64,000 nucleotides of DNA from Archivesica marissinica (taxonomy: Eukaryota > Mollusca > Bivalvia > Venerida > Vesicomyidae). Shown piece by piece: positions 11,201-21,604 of this stretch (positions are counted from its first letter, which is position 1; the number at the start of each line of letters is the position of its first letter). The notes beneath the pieces were generated by a model. It had not been told where the DNA came from, made no database searches, and saw only the letters and a program-made list of their open reading frames with translations. The translations under genes were made by a program, and so were the position numbers. The stretch lies in the NCBI GenBank assembly GCA_014843695.1, contig CM026404.1, forward strand, positions 1,570,261-1,634,260. The letters are read 5' to 3'.

Positions 11201-14200
11201 GAGGAAACCAATTAAGAGGACTGACCAATGTTTCATATTATTTATCATTTAGTTTAAACAATATATATTACTTTGAATAAACAGAGTCAAGTATAAATAA
11301 TATGTACATACATGTAGGATTGAGGAGAAAGCAACCTGCTTGTATGGTTACCTATTACCCTTTATTGTGTGTGGGGGAGGGGGGTCCTCCGTGCCCTGTG
11401 TGGGGGGGGGTCCTCTGTGTCTGGTGGGTTCCTCCATGCCCGGTGTGTGTGGGGGGGGGTCCTATGTGCCTGAGTCATAATTTATCATTTCTCTACTTAC
11501 TACAAGTACTTGAGCACTTCTGCTGAAAACTTCAACATAATTTTTCAGAATATCAACATGAAATGCCGGCGTCATTAGTCGTCGGTTCCGATCCCATTTT
11601 CGACCTTTGCTCAATAACAAACCATCCCCTAAAAGAAAGAACAGTTATTATATTTTATGATTTGAGGGTTATGATGGACAGTTATTATATTTTATGATTT
11701 GAGGGTTATGATGGACAGTTATTATATTTTATGATTTGAGGGATATGAAGGACAGTTATTATGATTTGAGGGATATGACGGATAGTTATTATATTTTATG
11801 ATTTGAGGGATATGACGGATAGTTATTATATTTTATGATTTGAGGGATATGAAGGACAGTTATTATGATTTGAGGGATATGACGGATAGTTATTATATTT
11901 TATGATTTGAGGGATATGACGAACAGTTATTATATTTTATGATTTGAGGGATATGATGAACAGTTATTATATTTTATGATTTGAGGGATAGGACGGACAG
12001 TTATTATATTTTATGATTTGAGGGATATGATGAACAGTTATTATATTTTATGATTTGAGGGTTATGATGGACAGTTATTATATTTTATGATTTGAGGGAT
12101 AGGACGGACAGTTATTATATTTTATGATTTGAGGGATAGGACGGATAGTTATTATATTTTATGATTTGAGGGATATGACGGACAGTTATTATGATTTGAG
12201 GGATATGAAGGACAGTTATTATGATTTGAGGGATATGAAGGACAGTTATTATATTTTATGATTTGAGGGTTATGATGGACAGTTATTATATTTTATGATT
12301 TGAGGGATAGGACGGACAGTTATTATATTTTATGATTTGAGGGATAGGACGGACAGTTATTATATTTTATGATTTGAGGGTTAGGACGGACAGAAAATTA
12401 AGCCTACATTGCATATTTTCAGTAATGGTAAAAAAACTACAAATGAATATGGTACGCAAAATACATGCACTAACAAATGTGTGGGTGTGGTGTGTGGTGG
12501 CGTGCATGCGTGTGTATGTGTGTATGCTTAAACAGCTGTAAACAACAAGGATTTGCCTCTGTGATGATGTGACAGTGACCAAAACAAACATCACAATTTC
12601 TGTTTTTCTTCTTATGCAATTGACTGACTTGGTAAATATTACTGGTTGTGATGTCATAGTAAAGTACTGGTTGTGATGTCATAGTAAAGTACTTGTTGTG
12701 ATGTCATAGTAAAGTACTTGTTGTGATGTCAGTCGCGCATGCTCCGTTAATAAATTGACATAATAGTATACACGTAGAATGCACACTGTGGTTTAGAATA
12801 CATTTATAATTTTATTGCTGTATAATAATTTCATGAATATAAATGCTGACTATCACGAAAGCAAAGTAACTAAAACGAGTAAAATTACTTGTGAACTACT
12901 ACTGGTTTCATAATACAAGTAATTAATAATACAAGTAAAATTACATGTGAACTACTACTGGTTTCATAATACAAGTAATTAATAATACAAGTAAAATTAC
13001 ATGCAAACTACTACTGGTCTCATAATACAAGTAATTAATAATGCAAGTAAAATTACATGTGAACTACTACTGGTTTCATAATACAAGTAATTAATAATAC
13101 AAGTAAAATTACATGTGAACTACTACTGGTCTCATAATACAAGTAATTAATAATGCAAGTAAAATTACATGTGAACTACTACTGGTTTCATAATACAAGT
13201 AATTAATAATACGAGTAAAATTACATGTGAACTACTACTGGTCTCATAATACAAGTAATTAATAATACAAGTAAAATTACATGCAAACTACTACTGGTTT
13301 CATAATACAAGTAATTAATAATACAAGTAAAATTACATGCAAACTACTACTGGTCTCATAATACAAGTAATTAATAATACAAGTAAAATTACATGCAAAC
13401 TACTACTGGTTTCATAATACAAGTAATTAATAATACAAGTAAAATTACATGCAAACTACTACTGGTCTCATAATACAAGTAATTAATAATACAGGTAAAA
13501 TTACATGCAAACTACTACTGGTCTCATAATACAAGTAATTAATAATACGAGTAAAATTACATGTGAATACTACTGGTCTCATAATACAAGATAATCTGCT
13601 TCTGAAACAGCACAAACAGGTATTGAAAATGTGGACTTGAATACATGTGGTCTCTTAACCCATTTCATTCTGGATACCGTTCAAACAGTATTTGCAAAGA
13701 ACATAGAGCCAGATCAACCACCACGGAACGTACTGTCTGATCAGGCTCTATGCTGTTTGCTATTCAGAAGACACTTGGCTATGTAGCAAACAACACTGCG
13801 GCTGACCTGGATCTATGTTGTTTGCAAAAGCCTTTAAATATATCCAGAGTGAAATGGGTTAATATACATGGTCTCTCCAGCAAGTTATGCATGGCTCATT
13901 CTAGAGGGCGACTGTAAAATTACTTGTGAACTACTACTGGTCTCATAATACAAGTAATTAATAATACGAGTAAAATTACTTGTGAACTACTACTGAGGTT
14001 GTAGATATACATATGGGGGCATTAGGTTGTAGATATACATATGGGGTATTAGGCTGCAGATATACATATGGGGGGTATTAGGTTGTAGATATACATATGG
14101 GGGTATTAGGTTGTAGATATACATATGGGGGTATTAGGTTGTAGATACACATATGGGGGTATTAGGTTGTAGATATACATATGGGGGGNNNNNNNNNNNN

Positions 14201-17200
14201 NNNNNNNNNNNNNNNNNNNNNNNNNNNNNNNNNNNNNNNNNNNNNNNNNNNNNNNNNNNNNNNNNNNNNNNNNNNNNNNNNNNNNNNNNNNNNNNNNNNN
14301 NNNNNNNNNNNNNNNNNNNNNNNNNNNNNNNNNNNNNNNNNNNNNNNNNNNNNNNNNNNNNNNNNNNNNNNNNNNNNNNNNNNNNNNNNNNNNNNNNNNN
14401 NNNNNNNNNNNNNNNNNNNNNNNNNNNNNNNNNNNNNNNNNNNNNNNNNNNNNNNNNNNNNNNNNNNNNNNNNNNNNNNNNNNNNNNNNNNNNNNNNNNN
14501 NNNNNNNNNNNNNNNNNNNNNNNNNNNNNNNNNNNNNNNNNNNNNNNNNNNNNNNNNNNNNNNNNNNNNNNNNNNNNNNNNNNNNNNNNNNNNNNNNNNN
14601 NNNNNNNNNNNNNNNNNNNNNNNNNNNNNNNNNNNNNNNNNNNNNNNNNNNNNNNNNNNNNNNNNNNNNNNNNNNNNNNNNNNNNNNNNNNNNNNNNNNN
14701 NNNNNNNNNNNNNNNNNNNNNNNNNNNNNNNNNNNNNNNNNNNNNNNNNNNNNNNNNNNNNNNNNNNNNNNNNNNNNNNNNNNNNNNNNNNNNNNNNNNN
14801 NNNNNNNNNNNNNNNNNNNNNNNNNNNNNNNNNNNNNNNNNNNNNNNNNNNNNNNNNNNNNNNNNNNNNNNNNNNNNNNNNNNNNNNNNNNNNNNNNNNN
14901 NNNNNNNNNNNNNNNNNNNNNNNNNNNNNNNNNNNNNNNNNNNNNNNNNNNNNNNNNNNNNNNNNNNNNNNNNNNNNNNNNNNNNNNNNNNNNNNNNNNN
15001 NNNNNNNNNNNNNNNNNNNNNNNNNNNNNNNNNNNNNNNNNNNNNNNNNNNNNNNNNNNNNNNNNNNNNNNNNNNNNNNNNNNNNNNNNNNNNNNNNNNN
15101 NNNNNNNNNNNNNNNNNNNNNNNNNNNNNNNNNNNNNNNNNNNNNNNNNNNNNNNNNNNNNNNNNNNNNNNNNNNNNNNNNNNNNNNNTTGTAGATATAC
15201 ATATGGGGGCATTAGGTTGCAGATATATATATGGGGGTATTAGGTTGTAGATATACATATGGGGGCATTAGGTTGTAGATATATATATATGGGGGTATTA
15301 GGTTGTAGATATACATATGGATTATGTTGCAGCCACAAGACGTTTGGTGTCAATGCAAGCTCCGATGATGAATGCAGCAACTTTCACAATCAACAGGTAC
15401 CGGCTACATGTTTGACAAGCAAAACTCTTACCTATCCAAGGTTGCATCAGGGCATAGGAAAATTCATCTTTTGGATCTGTAAATAAACAACGATCACTAT
15501 ATGTACCCTGTGATGCACCCCGTGATGTACCCGTGATGTATTACATCACCGTGATGTACTACATCACCGTGATGTACCCGTGATGTACTATATCACCGTG
15601 ATGTACTACATCACCGTGATGTACACGTGATGTACCAGTGATGTACTACATCACTGTGATGTACCCCGTTATGTACTACATCACCGTGATGTACCCGTGA
15701 TGTACTACATCACCGTGATGTACTACATCACCGTGATGTACCCGTGATGTACTACATCACCGTGATGTACCCGTGATGTACTACATCACCGTGATGTACC
15801 CGTGATGTACTATATCACCGTGATGTACTACATCACCGTGATGTACACGTGATGTACCCGTGATGTACTACATCACCATGATGTACCCGTGATGTACTAC
15901 ATCACCGTGATGTACCCCGTTATGTACTACATCACCGTGATGTACCCCGTTATGTACTACATCACCGTGATGTACTACATCACCGTGATGTACCCCGTTA
16001 TGTACTACATCACCGTGATGTACCCGTGATGTACTACATCACCGTGATGTACCCGTGATGTACTACATCACCGTGATGTACACGTTATGTACCCGTGATG
16101 TACTACATCACCGTGATGTACCCTGAGACTGAGGAAATGGAGGTGAATATAAGCAATATTTCACAACTCGAGAGCTTAATTTAATATATTCTAATTATGT
16201 AATGTCTTCTGAATACAGCAACATAATCAGCTACTAACATTCTGGGTGTTGTCAGTAATTGGTTACAAGGAAATACAATGTATAAATACATAAGACTATT
16301 AATAATACGAAAACTGTTGGTATTTTACTGTTATTTAAGTTACAACACTGGCTGTCACAGTCACACTGGCTGTCACACCTCCTGTCAGTCACACCACCTC
16401 CTGTCACACTGCCTATCAAACACAAACTATTGTAAATGTATCATTGTTCTTGACTACTTACCGGAGCCAGATAAAACAACTTTAGCTGTTGATGGGTGGA
16501 CGGATATAAGTTGGACATCGCACGGTCCCGACCATGCTGGGAACGCACCATGATACTCGTGAGACAAATCAACCATGCGCAACAAACCAGCATAGTCCCC
16601 GGTGATCTGTAAATAATGTAATAACCGTGAGATATAAACCAGCATACCAAACCAGCATAGTCCCCGGTGATCTGTAAATAGTGTAATAACTGTGAGATAT
16701 AAACCAGCATACCAAACCAGCATAGTCCCCGGTGATCTGTAAATAGTGTAATAACCGTGAGATATAAACCAGCATACCAAACCAGCATAGTCCCCGGTGA
16801 TCTGTAAATAATGTAATAATTGTGAGATATAAACCAGCATACCAAACCAGCATAGTCCCCGGTGATCTGTAAATAATGTAATAATTGTGAGATATAAACC
16901 AGCATACCAAACCAGCATAGTCCCCGGTGATCTGTAAATAGTGTAATAATTGTGAGATATAAACCAGCATACCAAACCAGCATATATAGTCTCCCATGAC
17001 AAGATTTGTGTAGCAAATGTTTACATGGAAGGTTCATTGTGTAGCAAATGCTTACATGGAAGGTTCATTGTGTAGCAAATGCTTACATGGAAGGTTCATT
17101 GTGTAGCAAATGTTTACATGGAAGATTCATTGTGTAGCAAATACTTACATGGAAGGTTCATTGTGTAGCAAATGTTTACATGGAAGGTTCATTGTGTAGC

Positions 17201-19412
17201 AAATACTTACATGGAAGGTTCATTGTGTAGCAACTGCTTACATGGAAGATTCATTGTGTAGCAAATGTTCACATGGAAGGTTCATTGTGTAGCAAATGTT
17301 TACATGGAAGGTTCATTGTGTAGCAAATGTTTACATGGAAGGTTCATTGTGTAGCAAATGTTTACATGGAAGGTTCATTGTGTAGCAAATACTTACATGG
17401 AAGATTCATTGTGTAGCAACTGCTTACATGTAAGGTTCATTGTGTAGCAAATGTTTACATGGAAGGTTCATTGTGTAGCAAATGTTTACATGGAAGATTC
17501 ATTGTGTAGCAAATGTTCACATGGAAGGTTCATTGTGTAGCAAATGTTTACATGGAAGGTTCGTTGTGTAGCATATGTTTACATGGAAGGTTCATTGTGT
17601 AGTAAATGTTTACATGGAAGGTTCATTGTGTAGTAAATGTTTACATGGAAGGTTCATTGTGTAGCAAATGTTTACATGGAAGGTTCATTGTGTAGCAAAT
17701 GTTTACATGGAAGGTTCATTGTGTAGCAAATGTTTACATGGAAGGTTCATTATGTAGCAAATGTTTACATGGAAGGTTCATTGTGTAGCAAATGTTTACA
17801 TGGAAGGTTCATTGTGTAGCAAATGTTTACATGGAAGGTTCATTGTGTAGCAAATGTTTACATGGAAGGTTCATTGTGTAGCAACTGCTTACATGGAAGA
17901 TTCATTGTGTAGCAAATGCTTACAAGGAAGGTTCATTGTGTAGCAAATGCTTACAAGGAAGGTTCATTGTGTAGCAAATGTTTACATGGAAGGTTCATTG
18001 TGTAGCAAATGCTTACAAGGAAGGTTCATTGTGTAGCAAATGTTTACATGGAAGGTTCATTGTGTAGCAAATGTTTACATGGAAGATTCATTGTGTAGCA
18101 AATGTTTACAAGTTGGGACATGTGTCACTAACAGTGATCACTTGTGCCAAATTATTACAAAATCCTTCATCACTATGAATGGGCGTAATAATCGTGTATT
18201 TCTTTTGTTAAAAGTACATAATCAGCGAATAATGTGAAACACATCGCGGGGATGTAGATATGTTGTGCATCAAACCGCAGAGGTTAAAGGGATGAGTAGA
18301 TAAAAACAAAATTTAAGAAAGTATTGAAAAATAAATTGGGTTTAAATGCCGTTAGTTAGAACAACTAGGGGCCGACATGATCAATACTGCAAACAACTGT
18401 ATTGTATCCCTATGGTAGGGAGATGGACAATGTCCGGGGGGAGATTGTTCCACTGATAAATGGTTCTTGGAAAACTTTTAATAGTCTGTAGTTGCTGTAA
18501 TTGATCTATAGTTTAAGGAATGGTGTGCGGGACGAGAGAGGGGAACTAGGTAATTCTCAATGGGGATAGCAACAAGATCATTATGAATTTTATACACAAG
18601 GGATAACCTATATAACACACCAGAGATCTAGTCTGCATAGATATAGGGAATGGAGCATGTCTGTAACAGTATCTATCTTCCTCTAAGGTCACCCCCCCCC
18701 CGCGGGTACGATACTAGTCAGCCTTTATCCAACAGTTCTTTGCTGGACACTGAAACTTGATTTATCAGTGTTTGGGTACGAGGCGACCAAATCTTGAAGA
18801 TTGTTTACAAGTGTTCAGTAAATTTTTAATTGTTGCTTCTGCAGCTATTGAGTGTCCACCAATCATGTTCCGATTGTAACTTGGAGGTCAGCATGTTGTA
18901 ACTTGGAGGTCAGCATGTTGTAACTTGGAGGTCAGCATGTTGTAACTTGGAGGTCAGCATGTTGTAACTTGGAGGTCAGCATGTTGTAACTTGGAGGTCA
19001 GCATGTTGTAACTTGGAGGTCAGCATGTTGTAACTTGGAGGTCAGCATGTTGTAACTTGGAGGTCAGCATGTTGTAACTTGGAGGTCAGCATGTTGTAAC
19101 TTGGAGGTCAGCATGTTGTAACTTGGAGGTCAGCATGTTGTAACTTGGAGGTCAGCATGTTGTAACTTGGAGGTCAGCATGTTGTAACTTGGAGGTCAGC
19201 ATGTTGTGGTAAAGAGAAGAATTAAAACCCCTCACCTGTTGAGCATTTCCCTTAAAAAACTCTGCTTTAGGTCCTGGAAAGTCCTTGAATGCTTGCTGCA
19301 GCCGCCATCTTTTCAAGAAAACCTCAATAACCTTCCTTACTAGGAAATAAAGTATCACTAGAGGAATATAGGTCAATATTAACGAAGCCATGACATTTAT
19401 GTTTGCATTCAT
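8136..19412 (-). CDS. Cytochrome P450, CYP4 family (5' half of gene, partial)
   Basis: Membrane-bound heme monooxygenase. CYP4 enzymes usually omega-hydroxylate fatty acids at the endoplasmic reticulum. Five exons are visible on the minus strand: 19236-19412, 16462-16606, 15432-15476, 11501-11628 and 8136-8230. The first four join in phase (0, 1, 1, ending 0) to 165 residues: an N-terminal membrane anchor, the proline-rich FPGPK hinge, [24 protein letters not shown], and the helix C region with RRLMTPAFH. The fifth encodes [13 protein letters not shown] followed by DFIYY, a CYP4-typical segment. About 45 residues expected between exon 4 and this last exon were not found. The oxygen-binding I-helix, ExxR and heme-cysteine regions are also absent and would lie left of the window. 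Every intron holds a large minisatellite. It may be functional or decaying; the visible exons have no stops. Confidence 0.85.
8231..9655. repeat. 64-bp array containing the CYP4 exon acceptor
   Basis: About 22 copies of a 64-bp unit with ttcctcggaacttgctgag and catttatcctgcaacaatac. On the minus strand each unit holds attgttgcag followed by GATAAATGGCATGA, i.e. the 3' splice site and first bases of the CYP4 exon at 8136-8230. Over 8490-8900 units with tagtagc and tagtatc alternate, giving a 128-bp dimer. The last third carries cacatagcatc variants. Confidence 0.93.
9656..9900. other. Non-repetitive intron sequence
   Basis: No confident exon. On the minus strand 9664-9735 reads SDLMSLDV before stops, faintly like the missing CYP4 exon (LMTLD motif); this is too weak to annotate. 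Confidence 0.5.
9916..10018 (+). mobile_element. SINE 3' tail
   Basis: Shares gctttcatccgcgccaac and gagtgattaatataagttgt, plus acttgcttcgcaatcg, with 45905-45990. The same tail ends the SINE at 33180-33414. Only the 3' part is present. Confidence 0.65.
10046..10960. repeat. 55-bp minisatellite
   Basis: About 16 copies of a 55-bp unit with catctatgatgcaattatgc and ctcaatgatacaatgaacta. The final copies replace the first half with gctggtttttctattgctat, a motif that also starts the neighbouring inverted-repeat element, so array and element have exchanged sequence. Confidence 0.95.
10962..11235. mobile_element. Inverted-repeat element (MITE-like)
   Basis: The left arm holds ttggattcctttgtttttac, then tgttgtt; the right arm holds the inverted form acaacaataaaaacagagga, then aaccaatt. 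A second copy lies at 40095-40445. No transposase is seen, which fits a non-autonomous DNA element. Confidence 0.7.
11360..11475. repeat. G-rich imperfect repeat
   Basis: Three or four irregular copies of a unit with gggggggggtcct and gtgccc(t/g)gtgtg. On the plus strand it has several G-runs that could form G-quadruplexes. It lies about 25 bp from the donor side of the CYP4 exon at 11501-11628. Confidence 0.7.
11501..11628 (-). CDS. CYP4 exon 4 (helix C region)
   Basis: Acceptor ttctttcttttag, then [19 protein letters not shown] and [15 protein letters not shown], with a gtaagtag donor. It is the most conserved N-terminal P450 block, including the W..RR...PAFH residues that contact the heme propionates. 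It starts in phase with the last G of exon 3 and ends in phase 0. Confidence 0.92.
11640..12392. repeat. 37-bp minisatellite with shortened units
   Basis: About 20 copies of a unit with acagttattatattttatga and tttgagggatatgacgg. Several copies lack atattttatg. The array begins about 12 bp upstream of the CYP4 exon 4 acceptor. Confidence 0.95.
12393..12860. other. Intron sequence with a short 25-bp repeat
   Basis: Contains a (gt)n-like tract near 12478-12530 and about four copies of a 25-bp unit with tgtgatgtcatagtaaagta at 12640-12735. The unit includes tgatgtca, which resembles a CRE, but nothing else suggests regulation. No exon was seen. Confidence 0.7.
12865..13992. repeat. 56-bp minisatellite split by a transposon
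   Basis: Units contain ctactactggtttcataata and caagtaattaataatac. Copies run to about 13595 and resume at 13905-13992, separated by the MITE at 13659-13858 and unrelated flank. Variants (tgtgaa/tgcaaa, ttt/tct) partly alternate. Confidence 0.93.
13659..13858. mobile_element. piggyBac-like MITE with TTAA target site
   Basis: A 200-bp element bounded by TTAA at 13655-13658 and 13859-13862. The terminal inverted repeats read cccatttcattctggat and, in reverse complement at the other end, cccatttcactctggat. TTAA target sites and CCC termini are hallmarks of the piggyBac superfamily. The interior carries gatc-rich inverted blocks (atagagccagatca versus tgatcaggctctat). No coding capacity. Confidence 0.8.
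13992..15320. repeat. 28-bp minisatellite interrupted by an assembly gap
   Basis: The unit contains gtagatatacatatgggggt and attaggtt. Copies lie at 13992-14188 and 15189-15320, with 1000 N between. Because the repeat is on both sides, the gap is almost certainly more array of unknown length. Confidence 0.9.
14189..15188. other. Assembly gap (1000 N)
   Basis: Exactly 1000 N, a placeholder scaffold gap. Any open frame across it is meaningless. Confidence 0.99.
15432..15476 (-). CDS. CYP4 exon 3 (45 bp)
   Basis: Acceptor tgtttatttacag and donor gtaagagtt bound ATCCAAAAG...GGATAG. With the G left over from exon 2 it reads [15 protein letters not shown], then G shared with exon 4. This matches the CYP4 PK..F.Y..L.PWLG block. 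Phase 1 in and phase 1 out. Confidence 0.88.
15500..16125. repeat. Palindromic gtgatgta minisatellite
   Basis: Irregular array of gtgatgtactacatcacc and gtgatgtaccc units. Nearly every unit is a dyad (gatgtactacatc), so the array could form many small hairpins. It begins about 25 bp upstream of the exon 3 acceptor. Confidence 0.93.
16462..16606 (-). CDS. CYP4 exon 2
   Basis: Acceptor ctatttacag-type, then [29 protein letters not shown] and [16 protein letters not shown], with donor gtaagtag. It matches the CYP4 segment leading to the HP..K.(V/I)L strand. Phase 0 in, phase 1 out. Its first 24 bases are repeated in the upstream array. Confidence 0.87.
16607..16992. repeat. 65-bp array containing the CYP4 exon 2 acceptor
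   Basis: Six units with a constant 65-bp period. On the minus strand each holds ctatttacag, then the first 24 bases of exon 2 (ITGDYAGL), then gtatgctgg, a possible 5' splice site, and about 41 bases of intron-like sequence. The array is thus a duplicated exon-intron junction. Confidence 0.92.
17008..18112. repeat. 31-bp minisatellite
   Basis: About 35 copies of a unit with tgtgtagcaaatgtttacat and ggaaggttcat. Fairly uniform; some copies have actgctt, atactt or atgttc variants. Confidence 0.95.
18238..18695 (-). mobile_element. LINE 3' fragment (5'-truncated)
   Basis: The reverse complement matches the LINE tail at 26330-26872 (ttacagacatgct, cagactagatc, ccctctc, gcaactacagactatt, gacattgtccatctccct). 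It ends with a ccccgcg...gatag-type 3' region. Immediately before its truncated 5' end lies another gaggaagatag tail preceded by a C/G-rich run, so one LINE tail seems to sit against another. Confidence 0.8.
18868..19206. repeat. 22-bp minisatellite
   Basis: About 15 almost identical copies of taacttggaggtcagcatgt plus tg. It ends 29 bp from the CYP4 exon 1 donor. The high identity implies recent expansion. Confidence 0.97.
19236..19412 (-). CDS. CYP4 exon 1 (start codon, membrane anchor)
   Basis: 59 codons from ATG at 19412 to a gtgagg donor, phase 0. A hydrophobic anchor ([17 protein letters not shown], residues 9-25) is followed by a basic stretch and [10 protein letters not shown] (hinge) then KGNAQQ, as in microsomal P450s. 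A second in-frame ATG at residue 8 (19391) is an equally plausible start. Confidence 0.87.
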
Positions 19413-19599
19413 TGCAGTCCTGATAGCAATATACGCACTCTAAAACAGTTTATTATCAAGGGTTTATCCAAACTGTGTTCCGGGATATATTACGAAGGCT
19501 AACAGTTCCTTTATGAGAATGTTTAAGTTTGTAGAAAACTGTTACATGGTTAATGAAAATATGATAACAAATAGAATGTGTACTATCAGAAGTTGATAA

Positions 19600-19720
19600 G
19601 ATATGGGTCAGTCAAACAATGTGTTGACATTACGTTTGCTATAAACCTACTAATACTACTGTGGGTCAGTCAATGTGTTGACATTACGTTTGCTATAAAC
19701 CTACTAATACTACTGTATAT
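19600..19720. repeat. Two copies of a ~52-bp repeat
   Basis: Direct duplication containing gtgttgacattacgtttgct and ataaacctactaatactact. Upstream of CYP4 exon 1; no promoter motif can be asserted. Confidence 0.85.
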
Positions 19721-19849
19721 AGTTGTGCAAACTTTCTTCCTTGCTATATTGACAGGCAGTTTTAATTTAAGACCCTATTTATGTTATGCTTAGAATGTGT
19801 TGCATGCTGGGATATTCTAAGGAGACGATAATTAGAAATCATGATTACC

Positions 19850-20285
19850 ACCGTCTCCGTGACCTAGTGATAAAGGCGTCCGCCTAAGAAGCGGGAGGTT
19901 GAAGGTTCGAAACTCGTCGGCGGTTTGTTCTGATATGGCTGGTTGGTGAGTTAAATAATGGTTACTGATTGCCTACCAGCCTGGCCTACAAGGATAGGAT
20001 TCGGGAAGTACTGATGTTCATAAAAAAGGTTTCTCATAAGGCAGTAATGGCTGGCCCTTTCAATAGGGGCAACACTATAATAAACAACCACTTTGCTTTA
20101 CTTTTACAGTGATAACCCGGATTTGATCCTAGGTTCAGAAGGATGCAAAATGACGACCCGATCAGACACAAGTACTCGGGTTTCTTCCACATGAAAGATT
20201 GTGCATGCATCTGTGCCAACATTTTGGTTAATAACAATGTTTTAGAGATGATATTGTTCAATTGAGACGATGCAAGCTCCACTTT
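19850..20285 (+). mobile_element. tRNA-derived SINE
   Basis: The head is tRNA-like: gtgacctagtgataaaggcg (A-box region), gtccgcctaagaagcgg, then ggttcgaaactc (B box). The acceptor stem does not pair well, so it is a SINE head rather than a tRNA gene. The body runs through atggctggttggtgagttaa to aggggcaacactataataaa. Confidence 0.65.
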
Positions 20286-20334
20286 ATCCTATTGACCGAG
20301 CATGGTATATAAAGTCTAAATGTCAACTCCACAC

Positions 20335-20578
20335 TATCTTCCCCCGTCTGACCATAATAAAATTAACAGTCTTTCAGATGGGACGTTAAACCGAGGTCTT
20401 GTGTCGGTGCTTTACATTATGCACGTAAAAGAACCAGAGGAGACTCTGGATTTGGGTCTCTGTCTGTATCATGCACTATCCTCCAAAAATCTAAAATGAC
20501 TAATCTCTTCAGGAGGTGTCAGTCATATGGGCAACCGGTAGCGACGATAAATAAACGTAAAATACACACACTACACTA
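20335..20578 (+). mobile_element. SINE family A, body only
   Basis: Carries gatgggacgttaaaccgagg, gcacgtaaaagaaccagagg, tcctccaaaaatctaaaatg and gggcaaccggtagcgacgat in the same order as the neighbouring copy, but no clear tRNA-like head. Confidence 0.75.
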
Positions 20579-20579
20579 T

Positions 20580-20862
20580 CTAGTAATGAATCAGTGGTTA
20601 ACACACTGGATGTGTAATTTAGTGTCACAGGTTCGATCCTCCACTATACCATAATAAATGACTCGTATCATAGTCAGGTGAGACTTTAAACCAAGGTCTT
20701 GTGTCAGTGCTTTACACTGTGCTTGTAAACGAACCAAATGAGACTCTAGAATGGGTCACTGCATTGTCCTCCAAAATCTAAAATGTCTGATCTTTTCAGG
20801 AGGCGCCACTCATATGGGCAACCGGTAGTGACGATAAATAAACGAAAAGCACACACACTGCA
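20580..20862 (+). mobile_element. SINE family A with tRNA-like head
   Basis: The head has aatcagtggttaacaca (A-box-like) and cacaggttcgatcctcc (good B box), followed by the family A body ending gggcaaccggtagtgacgat. Lies directly behind the previous copy in the same orientation. Confidence 0.78.
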
Positions 20863-21370
20863 TGATCCATATTTTAGATGATATGGGAAGGAAGCTTGGT
20901 ACAAAACGATGATATGGTATGAAATTCACAGGTATCGGCGCATTTGTAGTTCCAGAGATATTCAAGACATGTATAATCTAAAATGGCGGCACAAATTTGC
21001 TATTTAAACGAGACTATATTACTGTTTTTTCTCTGTTCACAGTGTTCTTTAACAATTTAGAGAATACATGACCGCGAGAGGGCACGTGAGAGTGCAGTTG
21101 TACTACCGATCTAATCCACAATTGGTAAGCAAATACACGTGTCGACCGAGAAGAACGTAAGACTTAGTCTAATAAAGACTTAGTCTAATAAAGATGTAGT
21201 CTAATAAAGATTTAGTCTAAAAAAAGACTTAGTCTTTCATCTGTATCCTTTATTTTGTATTGATGTCAATTGGTGCTGTAAATAATTGGAAAATAAAATA
21301 TGCTTAAACTAAATACATGTACATGTGATGTCTGGTCTCTGCATAGCTCACTCACTGGCTTTAACCTTTA
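20863..21370. other. Non-coding sequence
   Basis: Contains a four-copy short repeat of gacttagtctaataaa at 21168-21236. Nothing else recognised. Confidence 0.6.
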
Positions 21371-21384
21371 AAATACTGAGGGAA

Positions 21385-21525
21385 TGTGCAAACAACATAG
21401 ATCCAGATCAGCCGTGGTATAACACCGTGTCTGGTCAGGATCTATGTTGATTGCTATTCAGCCAAGTGTTTTAGCTACACTATCCGAATAGTAAACAGTA
21501 TAGAGCCTGATCAGACAATTTTAAT
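21385..21525. mobile_element. Relative of the piggyBac-like MITE interior
   Basis: Shares gcaaacaacatagatccaga, gtctggtcaggatctatgtt and cagtatagagcctgatcaga with the interior of the 13659-13858 element, in diverged form. The terminal repeats are degraded. Confidence 0.6.
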
Positions 21526-21604
21526 GGTGATTAGTAGGTTACAGGTTAATTGATTTTTAACTCTGCTAGCGGTGAAAATAAACTGAAATATGTCAAGCAA
21601 TTTC

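Noticed and set aside
14106..15258. Open frames of 337-374 residues
   Set aside because: They consist almost entirely of the 1000-N gap.
16441..17037. Frames of 142-198 residues with [15 protein letters not shown] repeats
   Set aside because: They read through the 65-bp array; only the exon 2 part at 16462-16606 is supported.
19855..19925. Possible tRNA gene (ggttcgaaactc B box)
   Set aside because: The acceptor stem does not pair and the sequence continues into a SINE body; treated as a SINE head.
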